Below are positions 33,807 through 63,900 of a DNA stretch of 64,000 nt, in pieces. The DNA is from Doris montereyensis (lineage: Eukaryota > Mollusca > Gastropoda > Nudibranchia > Dorididae), in assembly GCA_037039925.1 (NCBI GenBank), contig JAXRKP010000929.1, forward strand, positions 30,001-94,000, in the 5' to 3' direction. Each line of letters starts with the position of its first letter. The first letter of the stretch is position 1. The notes below the pieces were generated by a model, which made no database searches, had not been told where the DNA came from, and saw only the letters and a list, made by a program, of their open reading frames with translations. A program made the translations under genes and the position numbers.

Positions 33807-33904
33807 AGTGAGGAACGGAGCTCAGTAGGAAATTAAATACAAGAAGCTGAAAACGTCCCAGTCCAATTTGTGTCCTCAATTTCACTTCCTTGTCGACACA
33901 ATTC

Positions 33905-34235
33905 TTGTGAGGGTAACTCGGTAGCCCAGATGCACGGTGTCGGTCTCTCAACCAAAATGCAGTGGATTCGAACCTCGCCAACGTTTGAACAATGTTCCCG
34001 AGCTGTATTGAGCAAAAGCTACCCCACTGGTCCAGGTAGGTAGATCGACACCTAGTCCCATCGAAGACGGATGATAAAAAGGGGTCCTGTGTGTAGATCA
34101 CAGCATTCTGTGAACGTTTAAGATCCCTTGGCTGTTTACAGGGCAGTCGGGACAAAATTCAAGATCCTACCAAAACCCCCGAGATCATCTTAGTTGTGGA
34201 TGCGGGTAGATTTAAATCATATCAAATCAAATTTC
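33905..34235 (+). mobile_element. tRNA-derived SINE, family B, copy 2
   Basis: The head is GTAACTCGGTAGCCCAGATG with B-box GGATTCGAACC (about 33962). The body includes GGTCCAGGTAGGTAGATCG, CACCTAGTCCCATCGAAGAC, CCCCGAGATCATCTTAG and TTGTGGATGCGGGTAGATTT, matching copy 1 along its length. Confidence 0.85.
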
Positions 34236-34239
34236 TTGT

Positions 34240-34899
34240 TCTCTGCATCGATCTCAGTGATGCAATATCTTCATTGCTGTGTTCTTACTGGAGTATTAAC
34301 TTAATTCAAACAGATGTTTGAGGATTAATATAATATGTACCTTCTCCAACCCAACCGTCCCTTCAATTATGTAGCAACATGTATTACTTAAAACAAATTA
34401 TGAGCATTGGAATCAATTCCCAAGAATTGAGTTAATTGCAATGAAGAAGAAAATATTTATAGAGGCGTCTTCCCATGTACCGTGTGTAACCACGTGCACA
34501 ATGTTTGTAAACAACTCATGTTGACCTCTACCCTCTGACATTGACCTTTACTATTATTGACCAATGAAAAAGAGATTTTCTGTAACCCCGTACTTACAAC
34601 GCGGGAAGTTGATGCTCTTTGCAAATAGGAGCGATACTATTCCTTTGGACTCGATAATTTTACTTATAACATCCTTGTTCGGAATGTTAAAATATTTCAA
34701 CCTGCATGAGAAGTATAATCATCATATCATAGTGTATGCGTATCCATTGGCTTAAATCAAAATTTTCATTGTTTGTTATTGAGATAAAATAATCAACTTT
34801 AATTTGAGTTTTAACAATCCAAAATTCAAACACATCGGTCGAATAGAAGACCATTAAGTGTGCGTCCCTTCAATGTTAACTATTATGTTTTCTAAACAA
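34240..34899. other. No gene recognised upstream of CDK2
   Basis: AT-rich unique DNA. A TGACCTCTACCCTCTGACAT patch (about 34521) contains two TGACMT half-sites with no firm meaning. Confidence 0.55.
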
Positions 34900-35307
34900 A
34901 AGCATACAAGGGTCGTGTTTAGTGTGTCGTTTTTTTTGGTTATTTTTTTTCGATTTTCCTTTTCATCTAAATAGCTTCTCTTATTTGACTATGAAATCCT
35001 CGTGACGTTAACTTCGCTTGGAAATGAGTTTTATTTTAGAAGGTATGGTTTGTGGTCATTTCAATAATCGAATATATCTACTCAAAAGAATAATCGCGCA
35101 CCCATATTCATCTTCCTTTCATTTCTATTTTCTGTGCTTCCTCAGAGACTGACGATGATGCTCCTTCTCTAAAAAAAAAATCGCCGGATACTTTCGGGCT
35201 AGATTCTACCATTCAGAAAAAAACCGAAAAAGAAGCCCAAAATTTCCGAATTAGCTCATAAAGCGCGGAAAGTGCTTCTTATGGGAATTGCAATGGAGGA
35301 GAGTTCG
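34900..35307 (+). promoter_or_regulatory. Presumed CDK2 promoter and 5' leader
   Basis: Immediately upstream of the kinase start. A frame in phase with the kinase is open from 35203, after an in-frame TAG at 35200-35202. It holds in-frame ATGs at 35281, 35293 and 35308. The ATG at 35293 has the best context (G at -3, G at +4) and would add five residues (MEESS) before the canonical MENFQK start. The GCGCGGAAA word at 35263 resembles an E2F site but is not a strict match. Confidence 0.4.
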
Positions 35308-52650
<17,343 letters not shown>

Positions 52651-55089
52651 GGTGCTTGTGGCTGATTTTGTTGTGATGAATAGCAAGTAATCTGTAAATA
52701 TGTAGAGATAGGATACATGATGAATAAGATGAGAGCGTCCAGTGCAGTTTTGGAGTCTAAGAGATAGCGTGTAATTTATAACTGTGTATATAGTTGCTAT
52801 TGGCTCATATATTGGCTGGAGATAGAGTGATTTAAAGATTGACTTAAGGTGAGAAGTTGTGAAACTCAAATAGGAAGGGGCAGGACATTTTGGTCTCTTC
52901 TCTTTTGACGTTAATTTTCTGTAGTGTTTTGTTCTTGTGGTTTGTTTTTATTTATCCTATTTATTTCCAGGGCATTAATTTCTTTCTGCAGTACCTTACT
53001 ATTTCATCTTGTAATTTACTGATACAATACATGATGTCAGTGAATTCAAATCTAATGGCAATGTTGTTTTGCTCAATTTTGGAATGTTATCATCCGTTAA
53101 AAAAAATATTTGGTTGTTTATGCTCATTAAATTTTCTAGAACCTATAAAAGAAAGAACAGAAAAGCAATTATTTGTATAGAGCTGATATCCACATAGAAG
53201 TGCTCAATGGCGCTATGAAACATCATGTAACTATGTAATAGCCTATAGCAGAATATGTGAAATCTACCAACTTAGAATTATATATAGATATAGAGAGAGA
53301 GAGAGATATTTCTTGGATTTTATGCTTGGCATCTTTCATGTGGATGCTTTTTTGGTGTTTTTGTTTCATGTTATCTGCCTTCCTTTTTGTTTCCGATATA
53401 AGATAATTTAATTGATCTCAGATGAGAAAATTGACCTGGTCACATGATACAATTTTACAAATCTACGAACGAATTTCTATCTAAACATTAAAACACAACT
53501 AGAATAGGTTGCAAAACAAAGGGGAGTGAGTGAGGGGGTTGAAAAATTCACTCGATCGTAGACAGTTTTATGTCACATTACAAGCAAAATTCACATTCAG
53601 ACGTTCTATCTAATGTAGCACAGAAAAGTACATGTACACGAATGTAGGTGGATAGGAGGATCATCGTCATTGTCTGTGCTCAGTTTGCAACAATTTGTTT
53701 GTATAGGGAATGAATGAATTTTTGTATCTTTCTTTCTTTGTTCTTTAAGGAAGACCAGTTTGAGATATTCTAATTACATTTTTTTCTCTTTTGTCCTAGT
53801 CAACAAAAAGTCCCATGTGAAATTGAAATTCACTTTAACTGGTGATGAGAAGAATAGTGTTCAAAATTCAAAGTGAAGAAAAAGTTTTTAAGAAAACTTC
53901 AAATCATTCATATGTCGCATGTGACATTTGTCAATGAAAAGGCATTCACACAAGCATTTTGTATACAGGCATCAATTTGATAGTGAATACAGGATCAATA
54001 GTGCAGAAAATGTATATGATAGTTATGCATGAATCTTGTGTGGTCATGTTCAGTGAAATTAGTTGTCATATAAATTCTTCTTAACGGCTTAGGGTCATAA
54101 TGACTAAATCTACATAGACTTGTCCAACTTTAAATCATCTGCAAAGAATTATTTCAATGGTGCTCAATGGTCCTCTTATTCTTAAGAAATGACTTGAAAT
54201 ATTTCAGGGTTTCATTTTGCAATTTGTGTATTGTTTTGCGTTTTCCTTTGAGAGTGAGTAATTATTTCCAGCAGCCCAAAATGATTTGAGGAAATAAATG
54301 AGAGGGAATCATGATAAATTATGTACCTTTCTGTATTTGCAAAATATTTTGATATGGAGTCGGGAGTTTTTCTCTTCATGCCTATTTGTCTTTCTGTATG
54401 TTTTTAGTAAGTTTTAAAATTATGATTTTGTTATTGTTAAATTTTAATCTTTTAAAAAAATATTACTGTTGGTTTGTGTGCAACCGTAATCTGTTGCCTT
54501 CCACTTTCATTGTTTTTTTCTTCTTCTGTTTTTGGGGTTTTAGTGCATAAAACTAAGTCAGTGTACAAATTTTAGTCAGTAAATAGTCAATAATTTGTGT
54601 ATATATTTGTGCATGCATACCTATGTATTCGTATTTGTGTATGTTTGTTTTAAGTGTCAAGTATCTTTGCGCTTTTCGTTTGATTTACCTGAGGTGCTCT
54701 TAATTTACACTAGTTTCGTCTACAGATAACTGTAATCTTCTAAGAGAAGACATTTCTGCCTTTGTTGTATTGTACAATTACAGAGTTAATGACTAACATA
54801 TCAAAAGTAGTACAAACACAAGAGAAACAAGCATTCTATCTGATTTACATGTATTTATTTATTCTTCTATATTATTACCCTTTTTGCTTAACATTTATGT
54901 GGTAAATGACTTTTACTTCTAGATGTAGCTGACTTGCATCATTGTTTTAAAAAAAATTGTGTTCACCTCAATGTGGAAAGTTGCTCTTTTTCTTTGTCCC
55001 TTGTTCTAAGATTATTATTTTTTTAGCGTGTGAAAAAATCTCTGTTGGCTTGTTTCGAAAGAGTGTCCCATGACTCATTTACCAATCAC
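52651..55089 (+). other. CDK2 3' flank / possible long 3' UTR
   Basis: T-rich DNA with no second gene recognised. A GA-repeat patch lies at 53290-53308 and an isolated AATAAA at about 54293. The transcript end cannot be fixed from sequence. Confidence 0.5.
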
Positions 55090-55240
55090 TTGGCGAGCGG
55101 TTTTCGGGTGCTGTTGGTAGGTCCTATTTCATTCCTTTCATTCTTTCACGTTTCTTTTTCTTGCTGTTTCCTATTAATTTACCCTGAGATCACCACAATG
55201 GCAGACAGGGTAAATTTCAATTAAACAAACAAAAAACCTA
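55090..55240 (+). repeat. Small dispersed repeat, family F
   Basis: TGCTGTTGGTAGGTCCTATT, CTTGCTGTTTCCTATTAATT, ACCCTGAGATCACCACAATG and CAGGGTAAATTTCAATTAAA, followed by an A-rich AAACAAACAAAAAA end. Confidence 0.75.
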
Positions 55241-55741
55241 AACCAGTCACTCGAAATAAAATGTTCAAACTGTTACAATGTATAGTCAAGTGTTATGATT
55301 ATGATGTGGCTTGCCTTTGAATGAAAGTGCGTATGTATTAAAATATCACAGGGCATTCTATTGTTAAGTGATGAATTATTGCCTATGATAAGTTTTGTCT
55401 GACGGTGTATCAACAGCATTTATTTTCTTCTAACGGTTACTGTTTCTCTTTATTTCATTATCAGAATAAATAGTTGAATCAAAAAACATTATTTATTTTT
55501 TAAGTTTTGCCTTATTTATACGTTTTTTTTGTTGCATTTTGGTGAATGTAATTATTCGTGACATATTCCTTCTTGTTCTATTCTTGATTACGGTGAATGA
55601 ATCTATGGAAAGGAAAAATATTTACTGTCTGTTCTTGTTGTTGCTGTCATCGTGGATCCAGCGGCAATGGGACATTCGTCTTGAGGTACACATTGTTTTG
55701 AGTCAAATGTGACATTGTCTTTTCAATTCTCTCCTCTGTGT

Positions 55742-55855
55742 GCATGGGGGCTGCTGGTTGGTAGGTCCTACTTCTTTCCCTTCACTCTTTTACTTATCTT
55801 TTATCTTGTTCACCCTGAGATCATCACATATGGTGGATTTGGTAAATTTCAATAA
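55742..55855 (+). repeat. Small dispersed repeat, family F
   Basis: GCTGCTGGTTGGTAGGTCCT, TTTTATCTTGTTCACCCTGA and GGTGGATTTGGTAAATTTCA. The CTGTTTCCTAC block is deleted in this copy. Confidence 0.7.
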
Positions 55856-56394
55856 TAATGCTCTGCTCCTGCAATTATTAGGGCATTTGGGCACGTTGGC
55901 AATTTTTGTTTTTCTTCTGGGTATTGGCCTAGCCATCATGAAATAACGATATACTTTTTTGTGACTATATATTATAAGACTCATATTTCATTCCTTTTGT
56001 AACTTGCAATGAATTCCATCCGCCAATATTAAATTTTGAATGCAAGTGCCTTGATCATTGATGATCGATGATGTTATAGGGAGAATGTAATGATCATCTT
56101 CTCTTTCAAGTGATACAATGCTGTTATTGTTATGTACATCTTGGTGTTATGTCATGTATGTCTTCCCTTACTCACGACACCAAAAGTAAAATTGTACGTT
56201 CTTTCATAGAGATAAAGCGCTTTGCTATTCTCATATCTCATTCAGTGTGTCCCACTGTTTCATGTCAATTATTCTTTATTAACTGAAGGTAGTCTGCAGA
56301 ATGGAGTGTGAATGTTTTACTTGTTTAAGCAGACGATTCAAAAATAGGAGAAACGGTTCACCAGTAGTATGCATCTGGTTGTAAAATTTCTTTA

Positions 56395-56700
56395 GAAACA
56401 GTACTGGCCTAACCTTCAACGATTAAAAGCCTGAAATTTTGTCTAAAGTATAGCAAATTGGTACATGTACTCATTTTAATCATCATACAGTACTCTTTCC
56501 CAAACATCTATTTTTGACGAAGTTATATGAATATTGACTTAGATCGGCCAGAAATTATGGGACACAGTTTTGGCGTACCTGTTATCAAAAAGTGTTATCC
56601 GATATGAGTATAAAGAGACCCGGAACAGTTAAAATCGGGTCCACGAGAAGTATTTGACAGCCTTTCAAGACTGTATGACGTTTTAAAGTATTATATATAC
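56395..56700 (+). repeat. Dispersed repeat DR3, copy 1
   Basis: Shares with 59080-59415 the ordered words GGCCTAACYTTCAA, TGACGAAGTT, ATCCGAYATRAGTATA and ACRAGAAG, then TTTYAAAGTATTA near the end. The class is unknown. The copies diverge considerably. Confidence 0.6.
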
Positions 56701-56849
56701 TATTCGTTTATATGTCTAGCAGAGAGACAGAGGGATTTCAATGTTTGTTTTGTTTTTGGCAGATTTGTTGGGGGAGGGGAGGGGGATTTTCTTTTCTTTT
56801 ATAATTATAGTAGAGGATGTGTAGCATGAAACCGCTTGATGAAAAAGTA

Positions 56850-57190
56850 TATTGGTCAGTGACCTAGTGGCTCGCTTGCCAGACTGGATCAAGAAGTCCC
56901 TGTGTGCAAACCCCTAGCAACGCTAGCTCCGACGTTGTGTTCCTTGGGAAAGCTTTGTAGTAACAGTAACACACATTTTCCCCCACTCGATGCAGTTGCA
57001 AATAGGTACCAGCAACTGCATAAGAAAGAGTGAAAAACCTGCAACAGTGTCAAGTGTAGTACATGTACTAGCTTCCTGTTCAAGAGGTGACTGCTGGGAT
57101 TATTTCATGTATTTGTCGAGAATGATGTCCTGGTTTTTCTTGTGCTAAAAGACACCTTTTAAACACGGTGCAAATTTTGCATTGCATTGC
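56850..57190 (+). mobile_element. tRNA-derived SINE, family A, divergent copy
   Basis: Head GTCAGTGACCTAGTGGCTCG. The body is TTGTGTTCCTTGGGAAAGCT, TTTTCCCCCACTCGATGCAG and TTGCAAATAGGTACCAGCA, similar to the copies at 3160 and 47147. The end is more diverged. Confidence 0.7.
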
Positions 57191-57486
57191 ATTTATTTAT
57201 CATGTTGACTGCAAAATTTTGCGTTAGTGAAAACAAAAACAAAACCTTAACTATTTTTAAAACCCGAGAAGCATACTTTCAGATTGTATTCACTTGTATT
57301 TAACAAAAACCCAACAGCAATGCTCTTTGTGATAAGCTGTCAATAGCTTGAGTTCAGTAAATCAAAGAACACGTATAATATTATCCAAAATGGCACTCCA
57401 GGAAGTCATGTCTTTCTCCTCCTCCCACCTGACAGCACCGACCCCTCGCTCCTGCTCTCTCATGGATGGAGGGGTGGCTGTCAGGC

Positions 57487-57640
57487 ACTGCTGGTAGATC
57501 ATACTTTTTTCCTTTCATTTATTCCTATGCCATTCATCTGGCTATTTCCTCCTCTGAATTCACTCTGAAATTATTGCATATATTCATATATTTTATTATA
57601 ATAATGAACAACGGTAAATTTTTATGAAACAAACACAGTG
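57487..57640 (+). repeat. Small dispersed repeat, family F, degenerate copy
   Basis: ACTGCTGGTAGATCATACTT, CATCTGGCTATTTCCTCCTC, AATTCACTCTGAAATTATTG and GGTAAATTTTTATGAAACAA in the family order. Confidence 0.6.
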
Positions 57641-58133
57641 AATTCTCTCTCTCTAACCCCCAAAGAACCCCTACTTATACAACAGTGTTTGACAATAACA
57701 GATCCCAGAATTTTCTTTCCTTGCAAAGGTTAAATACATAGAAGATAGACAGTGAAACTGTATGTCCATAATTCAATGCTTGCAATCCTAATCTTGGTTT
57801 ATGTAGTTTAACAAAAATAATCAATGGGCAAAAAATTAAAATTATGTTGTCATCTTTTGTTGTTGTGAGTAGCAGTAAGACAAAGCTACCACTATATGAC
57901 TAGTATAGTATTACCTCTCCACAGGGATAGGAACTTATACTTTACTTACAGAATGAATGTATGTTGTGTTGTGTTACAATGGAATTTTTTTTTTTTAATG
58001 TTTTCTTAACTTTGAAAATGAAAAAAAATTTCTTTCTTACTCTTACATTCAAGTTTATGTATGATTTCCAGCGCGTTGGTTTTACTTACAGGGTTATGAG
58101 TTTTTGAAGTTGACTTTGAAATGTACATTTGTA

Positions 58134-58139
58134 AATAAA
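58134..58139 (+). terminator. Candidate polyadenylation signal AATAAA
   Basis: AATAAA is followed 15-20 bases later by CA-containing sequence and then a strongly T/GT-rich stretch (58165-58195), the classic layout of a 3' end. It lies 5.5 kb beyond the CDK2 stop, so it may belong to CDK2 or to an unrecognised transcript. Confidence 0.3.
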
Positions 58140-58454
58140 CTTGTTGCAATGCCATCTGTAAGTTTTTTGTCTTTCTTTTTGTTTTTGTTTGTCACATTGA
58201 TTACTTTTTTTCTTCACATTAATGAACATACGTTATGTTGAGGGGTCTGCATGTTTTGAAATCATACATGTACCTGTGTTGTTTGAGGAAAGCCTTGAAA
58301 CTAATGAAACTCATAAGTCTACATTGTTTTGAAAGGCATTCATTTTTCGTCCAGAAAACTGGTAGTTAGGCGATTGATGTGACCCTGTCTTTAATTATCC
58401 TTTGGTCAAGAAATATGTGATATTATATTATTCAATCATATTACCAGGGTATAC

Positions 58455-58873
58455 ACTATAGGCCATAGACAAGAGATTTCCATCTTTCCTTCTCCTGGGA
58501 GATCTTTCTTAACTCACTCCAGCTGACATCCAGTGTCTCCCGGTCCTTTTCTATACTCCTTCTCGGGTCTCCAAGTGTCCTGTGTCCTACCCTGGTGTCA
58601 TCTTCCCTGCGGATTCCATTGCAATGCTTTGTCTTGTTATATTAGAAGCAGGCTTTCTCAAAGTATGTCCAATCCATCTCCATCGTCTTCTCCCCAGAGT
58701 GTTTACTGGTTTCCATTCCTGTTCTTGCTCAAAGTTCTTCATTTCTAGCTCTGTCTTGCCATTGAATTCTCAAGATCCTTCGAAGACATCCATTCACAAA
58801 GAAATGAAGTTTTTTCATTGTCCCTAAAGTGGTCTTCCAAGTCTCCGCTCCATATATATATATATATATATAT
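58455..58873 (-). mobile_element. RTE-type LINE (family D), 3' fragment
   Basis: Broken minus-strand frames read YGAETWKTTLGTMKKLHFFV, CLRRILRIQWQDRARNEEL, MEMDWTYFEKA and WSELRKISQEKERWKSLV. This is the C-terminal part of a BovB/RTE-like ORF2. A (TA)n run at 58853-58873 abuts its 5' edge. Confidence 0.75.
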
Positions 58874-59079
58874 TAGAAAAACAGACATGACATTTGACTT
58901 GAAAAGTCTTATCTTTGTGCCATTTAGCCATATGGGATATTTAATTATATGATCTCTTAAGTAGGTCATTTTTGCCTAAAATGGGACAAAACTAGTTTTT
59001 GCATTATTGGACGCAGCTGTTCATTCTCTTCCCATTGGATACCAGTATCGATTCTTTGAATTTCTCTTCTTTCAGATAT

Positions 59080-59415
59080 AATATCGGCCTAACTTTCAAA
59101 TTTCAACACATCTGTTGAACTTGAACTATAGAAATAGAAGCCAACAATTGTGTCTAAGGAGGTTGATACTTATTTTAATCAGCACAGTGTAATATATCTA
59201 AAAAAATGTACGTATGACGAAGTTTCCTCAATATTGTCTTAGAATAGATCCTCAGGAAAATATTCTGCCCACCTGTAGTGTTATTCATAATGTACCATCC
59301 GACATAAGTATAATAAGGGAGCCAGGGCAGTTGAAACAGGGTCGACAAGAAGCAGTTTGGAGCCTCTTATTACTCTCAAGGTTTCATAACGTTTCAAAGT
59401 ATTATTCTACTCTGT
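59080..59415 (+). repeat. Dispersed repeat DR3, copy 2
   Basis: Collinear with 56395-56700 (GGCCTAACTTTCAA, ATGACGAAGTTTCC, CATCCGACATAAGTATAATA, GTTTCAAAGTATTATTCTAC). Confidence 0.6.
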
Positions 59416-59994
59416 TCTAGGTTTTAATGAGAAAAACATTCAAATGACGGAAAAAAATAGTTTCAAATACGATTTTCTCAAAGTTGACTCCTTTTTTGTT
59501 TTTGTTAAGAGGATCTACAATTTTCAACGGATTCGTTTGAAATTTGGCACACAACCGTTTTATATTATGACTAAAAGATCTAAGCATGGGATTTTCGGTA
59601 TCTTTTGTACTTTCTGAGAAATGTATGATTTTTTGGTGGAAAATTGAGAGACATTAGTTTCCTTCGAAGTCTCAAAGTTTGAAAATTTGTAAAAAACACA
59701 ACTTTTAAAGTAAGTAAGTTCAAGATATTAAAAAATTCGACGCGAGAAATTCAGGACATTGGTTTTAAGTTTCGATGTGCACAAAATTATAAACTTCTAA
59801 ATTTAAAACTAGGACTACATCGTTTTTGAACGTTTGCCAAAAAAGATCATGTTTTACAAAAAAATCAAGATAGCGGTAGCTAATGTATACTTTTTCATTT
59901 CATTGTTCTGTCGATGTACTGCATGTTTATTTATCTGGTTTTTACATCTGTAACTGTAACCAAATTTACCCTTGTGGATTGAACAAAGTATTTT
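59416..59994. other. No gene recognised
   Basis: AT-rich DNA. GAAATTTGGCACACAACCGT (59550) faintly resembles the reverse complement of a stretch near 29330 in the nested element, too weak to call. Confidence 0.5.
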
Positions 59995-59995
59995 T

Positions 59996-60000
59996 TATTA

Positions 60001-60070
<70 letters not shown>

Positions 60071-60085
60071 TATTATTAGTAGTAT
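59996..60085. repeat. (TTA)n microsatellite
   Basis: About 85 bp of ATT repeats; poly-N/poly-I frames here are artefacts. Confidence 0.97.
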
Positions 60086-60496
60086 CATTATTTTTGTCAG
60101 TGTGTAGGGAGCCAGCACAATTATGTACGTGTCGGTACATCGTGTCAAACAATTTGGCAAATTGAAAATGTAAAAGTTGACACATCACTAACACTAAAGT
60201 AACAACGCAATAATAATGTTAATGTTGTCCATAATCTCATTCAGTCATTCAGTCAACGTTTGTTTGTTGCGTGGTAACGCTGTCTCAACGTTTTGCCTTC
60301 CTTACGCGGTTGATTGTTTTCACTACTTACACTACACGTCATCGTGTAGGCTTCTCGTACGCATCAACATTTAGCATTTAGTATTTAGTAAGCCTACCAC
60401 TACCACGGAGATGAACGTACATTGTAACATTAGTAACTAACATTGTCACGCCATCATCTTCCTCCTCATACATCTTTTCCTTCTTTGATGTGTTCT

Positions 60497-60536
60497 ACTA
60501 CCACTACTACTAGTACTACTGCTGCTGATACTACTG

Positions 60537-60571
<35 letters not shown>

Positions 60572-60701
60572 GCTATACTACTACTACTACTACTACTACT
60601 GCTGCCGCTGATACTACTACTACCACTTCTAGTACTACTGGTGCTGATAATACTACCACTAGTACTACTGCTGCTGATACTACTACTACTACTGCTACTA
60701 T

Positions 60702-60732
<31 letters not shown>

Positions 60733-60827
60733 GCTGCTGATACTATTACTACCACTACTAGTATTACTGCTGCTGATACTACTACCACTACTAGTACTAC
60801 TACTACCACTACAAGTACTACTGCTGG

Positions 60828-60865
<38 letters not shown>

Positions 60866-60954
60866 TTACTACTACTACCACTACTACTACTACCACTACT
60901 AGTACTACTATTGTTGATACTACTACTACCACTACTAGTAAAGTACTAATACTA
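60497..60954. repeat. (TAC)n compound trinucleotide microsatellite
   Basis: About 460 bp of ACT/ACC/GCT/GAT trinucleotide blocks (for example CTGCTGCTGATACTACTAC), abutting the 3' end of the antisense RTE-like LINE. Long poly-L and poly-V frames across it have no gene support. Confidence 0.95.
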
Positions 60955-63900
60955 CTGCTTCTTTCTTTATCAGCTCCCATTCTACCTTCGATTGTATGGG
61001 TTTTAGATGCCCGAAATGATTTTCTCCAGGCTGCCCTGTCCTGACAGTTTCTGTTTCCTTCCATGAAAGTTTCATTTCTTTGCATTAATGCCTCTTTTAT
61101 GTCTTCTTCCCACTTTCTCCAAGGTCTGCCTTTTTGTTTTTTACCATGAGTTTTAGTACTGTATACTGATTTAGCTATTCTATTGTCATTCATTCTGTTA
61201 ACATGCCCAAACCATCTCAGTTGATTCATTTCTATCTTAGTTTTTATGCTATCTGCTTTGGTTTGATTTCTTATTGTTGTGTTTCTGATTTTGTCTCTTT
61301 TAGTTTTCCCTACTGCTCTTCTTAGATATTTCATTTCGGCTGCCTGTACTCTTCTGTATTCCTTACTGTCTAAGGTCCAGGTTTCACTGCCATAGAGGAG
61401 AGTAGGACAATAAACTGTATTGTATACTGCCATTTTGGTTTTTGTTGACAATTCTTGCTTACCTGCAAATGCCTTTCCTAGATGGTTATATATTGCACTT
61501 GCCTTTTGGATTGTCTGGCTGATTTCTTCTCTTAGTTTTCCCTCTGAGTTAATCATTACTCCTAAGTAATTGTAGCATTGAACTTGTTCTAAATTCTCCC
61601 TGCCTAATTTTAGATTTTGTGTTTTAGCTTCCCTAGTTACTAGTAAAATAGTATTGTTTTGGTTTTCTTTGCATTTACTCTCATTCCTCGTTTATTTAAT
61701 TCATTATTCATTATGTTGATATTTGACTGGAGGTCCCCTTCTGATTTTCCAAACAGAACTAAATCAGCAGCATATGAAAGCATTGATACATTTACTGGTA
61801 TGAGCTTCCACATACCTACATTCATTTTCTTCATGTTTGATGATGCCTTTGCGACTGAATCCATAAATGTGATAAACAAAAAGAGGACTTAGGTTACAAC
61901 CCTGTCTTACTCCTATATCTAGATCAAATTCTGCTGATACATTTCCAGCAACTCTCACTGCACATGTTGGTTTATTGTAAAAACTTTTGATGGCTTCTGT
62001 TGAATTTTGCTTTATGTTGTGTTTTTTTAAGGAATACCACAATTCGTCCCTCCTCACAGTGTCAAATGCCTTTTCTAAGTCAATAAAACACAGATGCAAG
62101 TCAATGTTTCTCTCAATGAATTTTTCTATTATTTGTTTAATTGTAAATACGTGATCTTGTACACTTCTTCCTAGTCTAAATCCACTCTGGTGTTCTTCAA
62201 TCTGATCCTCTACTCTTTTCCTTAGTCTCATTTCCAGAATCCTGGCATACACTTTTCCTGGTATGCTAAGTAGTGATATCCCTCTAAGTTTGAGCATTCC
62301 ATAGTTGATCCTTTCTTGTGTATTGGTACTACCGTTTCCTTTTTCCAGTCGTCTGGCAACTGTTTGGACTTCCATGCTTGTTGACATATTGCATCATGTA
62401 GTAGTTTGTCTGCCTCTCTCCCTTAGTTTTCAACCACTTCTGGATAAACTTGATCTGCTCCTGGGGCTTTTCCTAATTTCACTTTTCGTATAGCTGTTTG
62501 AAGTTCTTCCATTAATATATGATATATCTACATATTCAGCTGTCTCATCTCGATTATTTGTTACTCTTAATAATTGATCTGTATTCCTTGTTTCATAATA
62601 TGTTCTGGAGGGATTATGTAATTGTTGAAAATACTTTCTCCACGTTTCCATGATTTCGCTGTCTCCTTTCATTATTTCTCCGTTGGCGTTCTTAATTTGT
62701 CGTGTTGGGTATGCTTTGGTCTTTCTCATGCTCTTCATTGCTCATCAGAACAGCTTTTGATTTCCTTGATAGCTTTCTTGAAGTCTTTGTCCAAACTCTT
62801 CCCACTGTTCCTGTTTTGCTTTCCAAACTTCCTCTTTGGCGTGGTTCTTTTATTCACTTAATCTATCCTATCCTCTGGTCTCTTTGTTTGCAAGTATTTC
62901 TTCCAGGCATCCTTCTCTTTTCTTTGATCTTAGTCTTGACATTCTCATTTCACCGTGCTGTCCTTTTCCCATCTCCTTTAATTTGTTTCTTACCACAGAC
63001 TTCTTCAGTACAACTGAGGAGTGTTTCTTTATATATTTGCCACTTTCCCTCTTTTGTACTTTCCTTCAGATCCCTCTACCTTTCATTTATATATTTTTTA
63101 TCCTGAATCGGTATATCTGTTTTACTATTCGTTTATTTAGTTCTTCTATTTTGAGTTTAGTAGCTTTCTTCTCTTTCCTTTTCTGTTTGTTTTCTTCAGT
63201 TAATAATCTCATTTTGGCTATCACTAGGTGATGATCACTAAATATTTCAGCTCCTATGTCTATGATTTACATTTCGCATCTGTCTTCATTTACTTTTGTA
63301 TACTTGTGGATATCTTTATGAGGAACAAATGTGTTAGCTATTTTCATGTTATTCTTTAGGCAAAAATCTATTAGTCTCTCTACATTTGGAGAAGTTGTCC
63401 CTCCTTCTTTACCTATTACTCCTCCTGATGTTTCTAAATTGTTGCCTACTCTAGCGTTTAAATCTCCTAAAACCATTAATTCCTGTTTGGGTTTGAGATT
63501 CTTTGCAGCTATTTGTAAATCCTTTTCGAAGATATCTTTTTCTTCGTTGGTGGCATCTTCGTTTCGTCCATAAGCTATTAATAATTTAATTTCTCTTCCT
63601 TTTGGTTTAATATTTACCTCTAATAGCCGTGGGCTTCCAAATTTCAACTTTCTAGTAGCATTTCTTGCCTTTTTTTATGCATTAGGAGGCCTACTCCTGC
63701 TCTAGCTCTATGTTTGACATCTGCTCCTGAGAAGATTAAAGTATGATTTGGTCCTACATTTTCTATTCCTTGTTCTTTTTCTTTGTTTCTGTAATAGCCA
63801 AAATGTCTACTTTGAATTTTTCCATTTGTTTAGCTAATTCTAACTCCTTTCCATTAATTGCCCTAACATTCCATGTTCCAGAAATCACAGTCCGTGTTCT

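Noticed and set aside
60443..61556. Long frames rich in Leu or Val, including one of 327 codons fused to RT sequence
   Set aside because: They are read through a trinucleotide microsatellite. The RT part belongs to the antisense LINE, and the fusion is only the LINE frame continuing into repeats.
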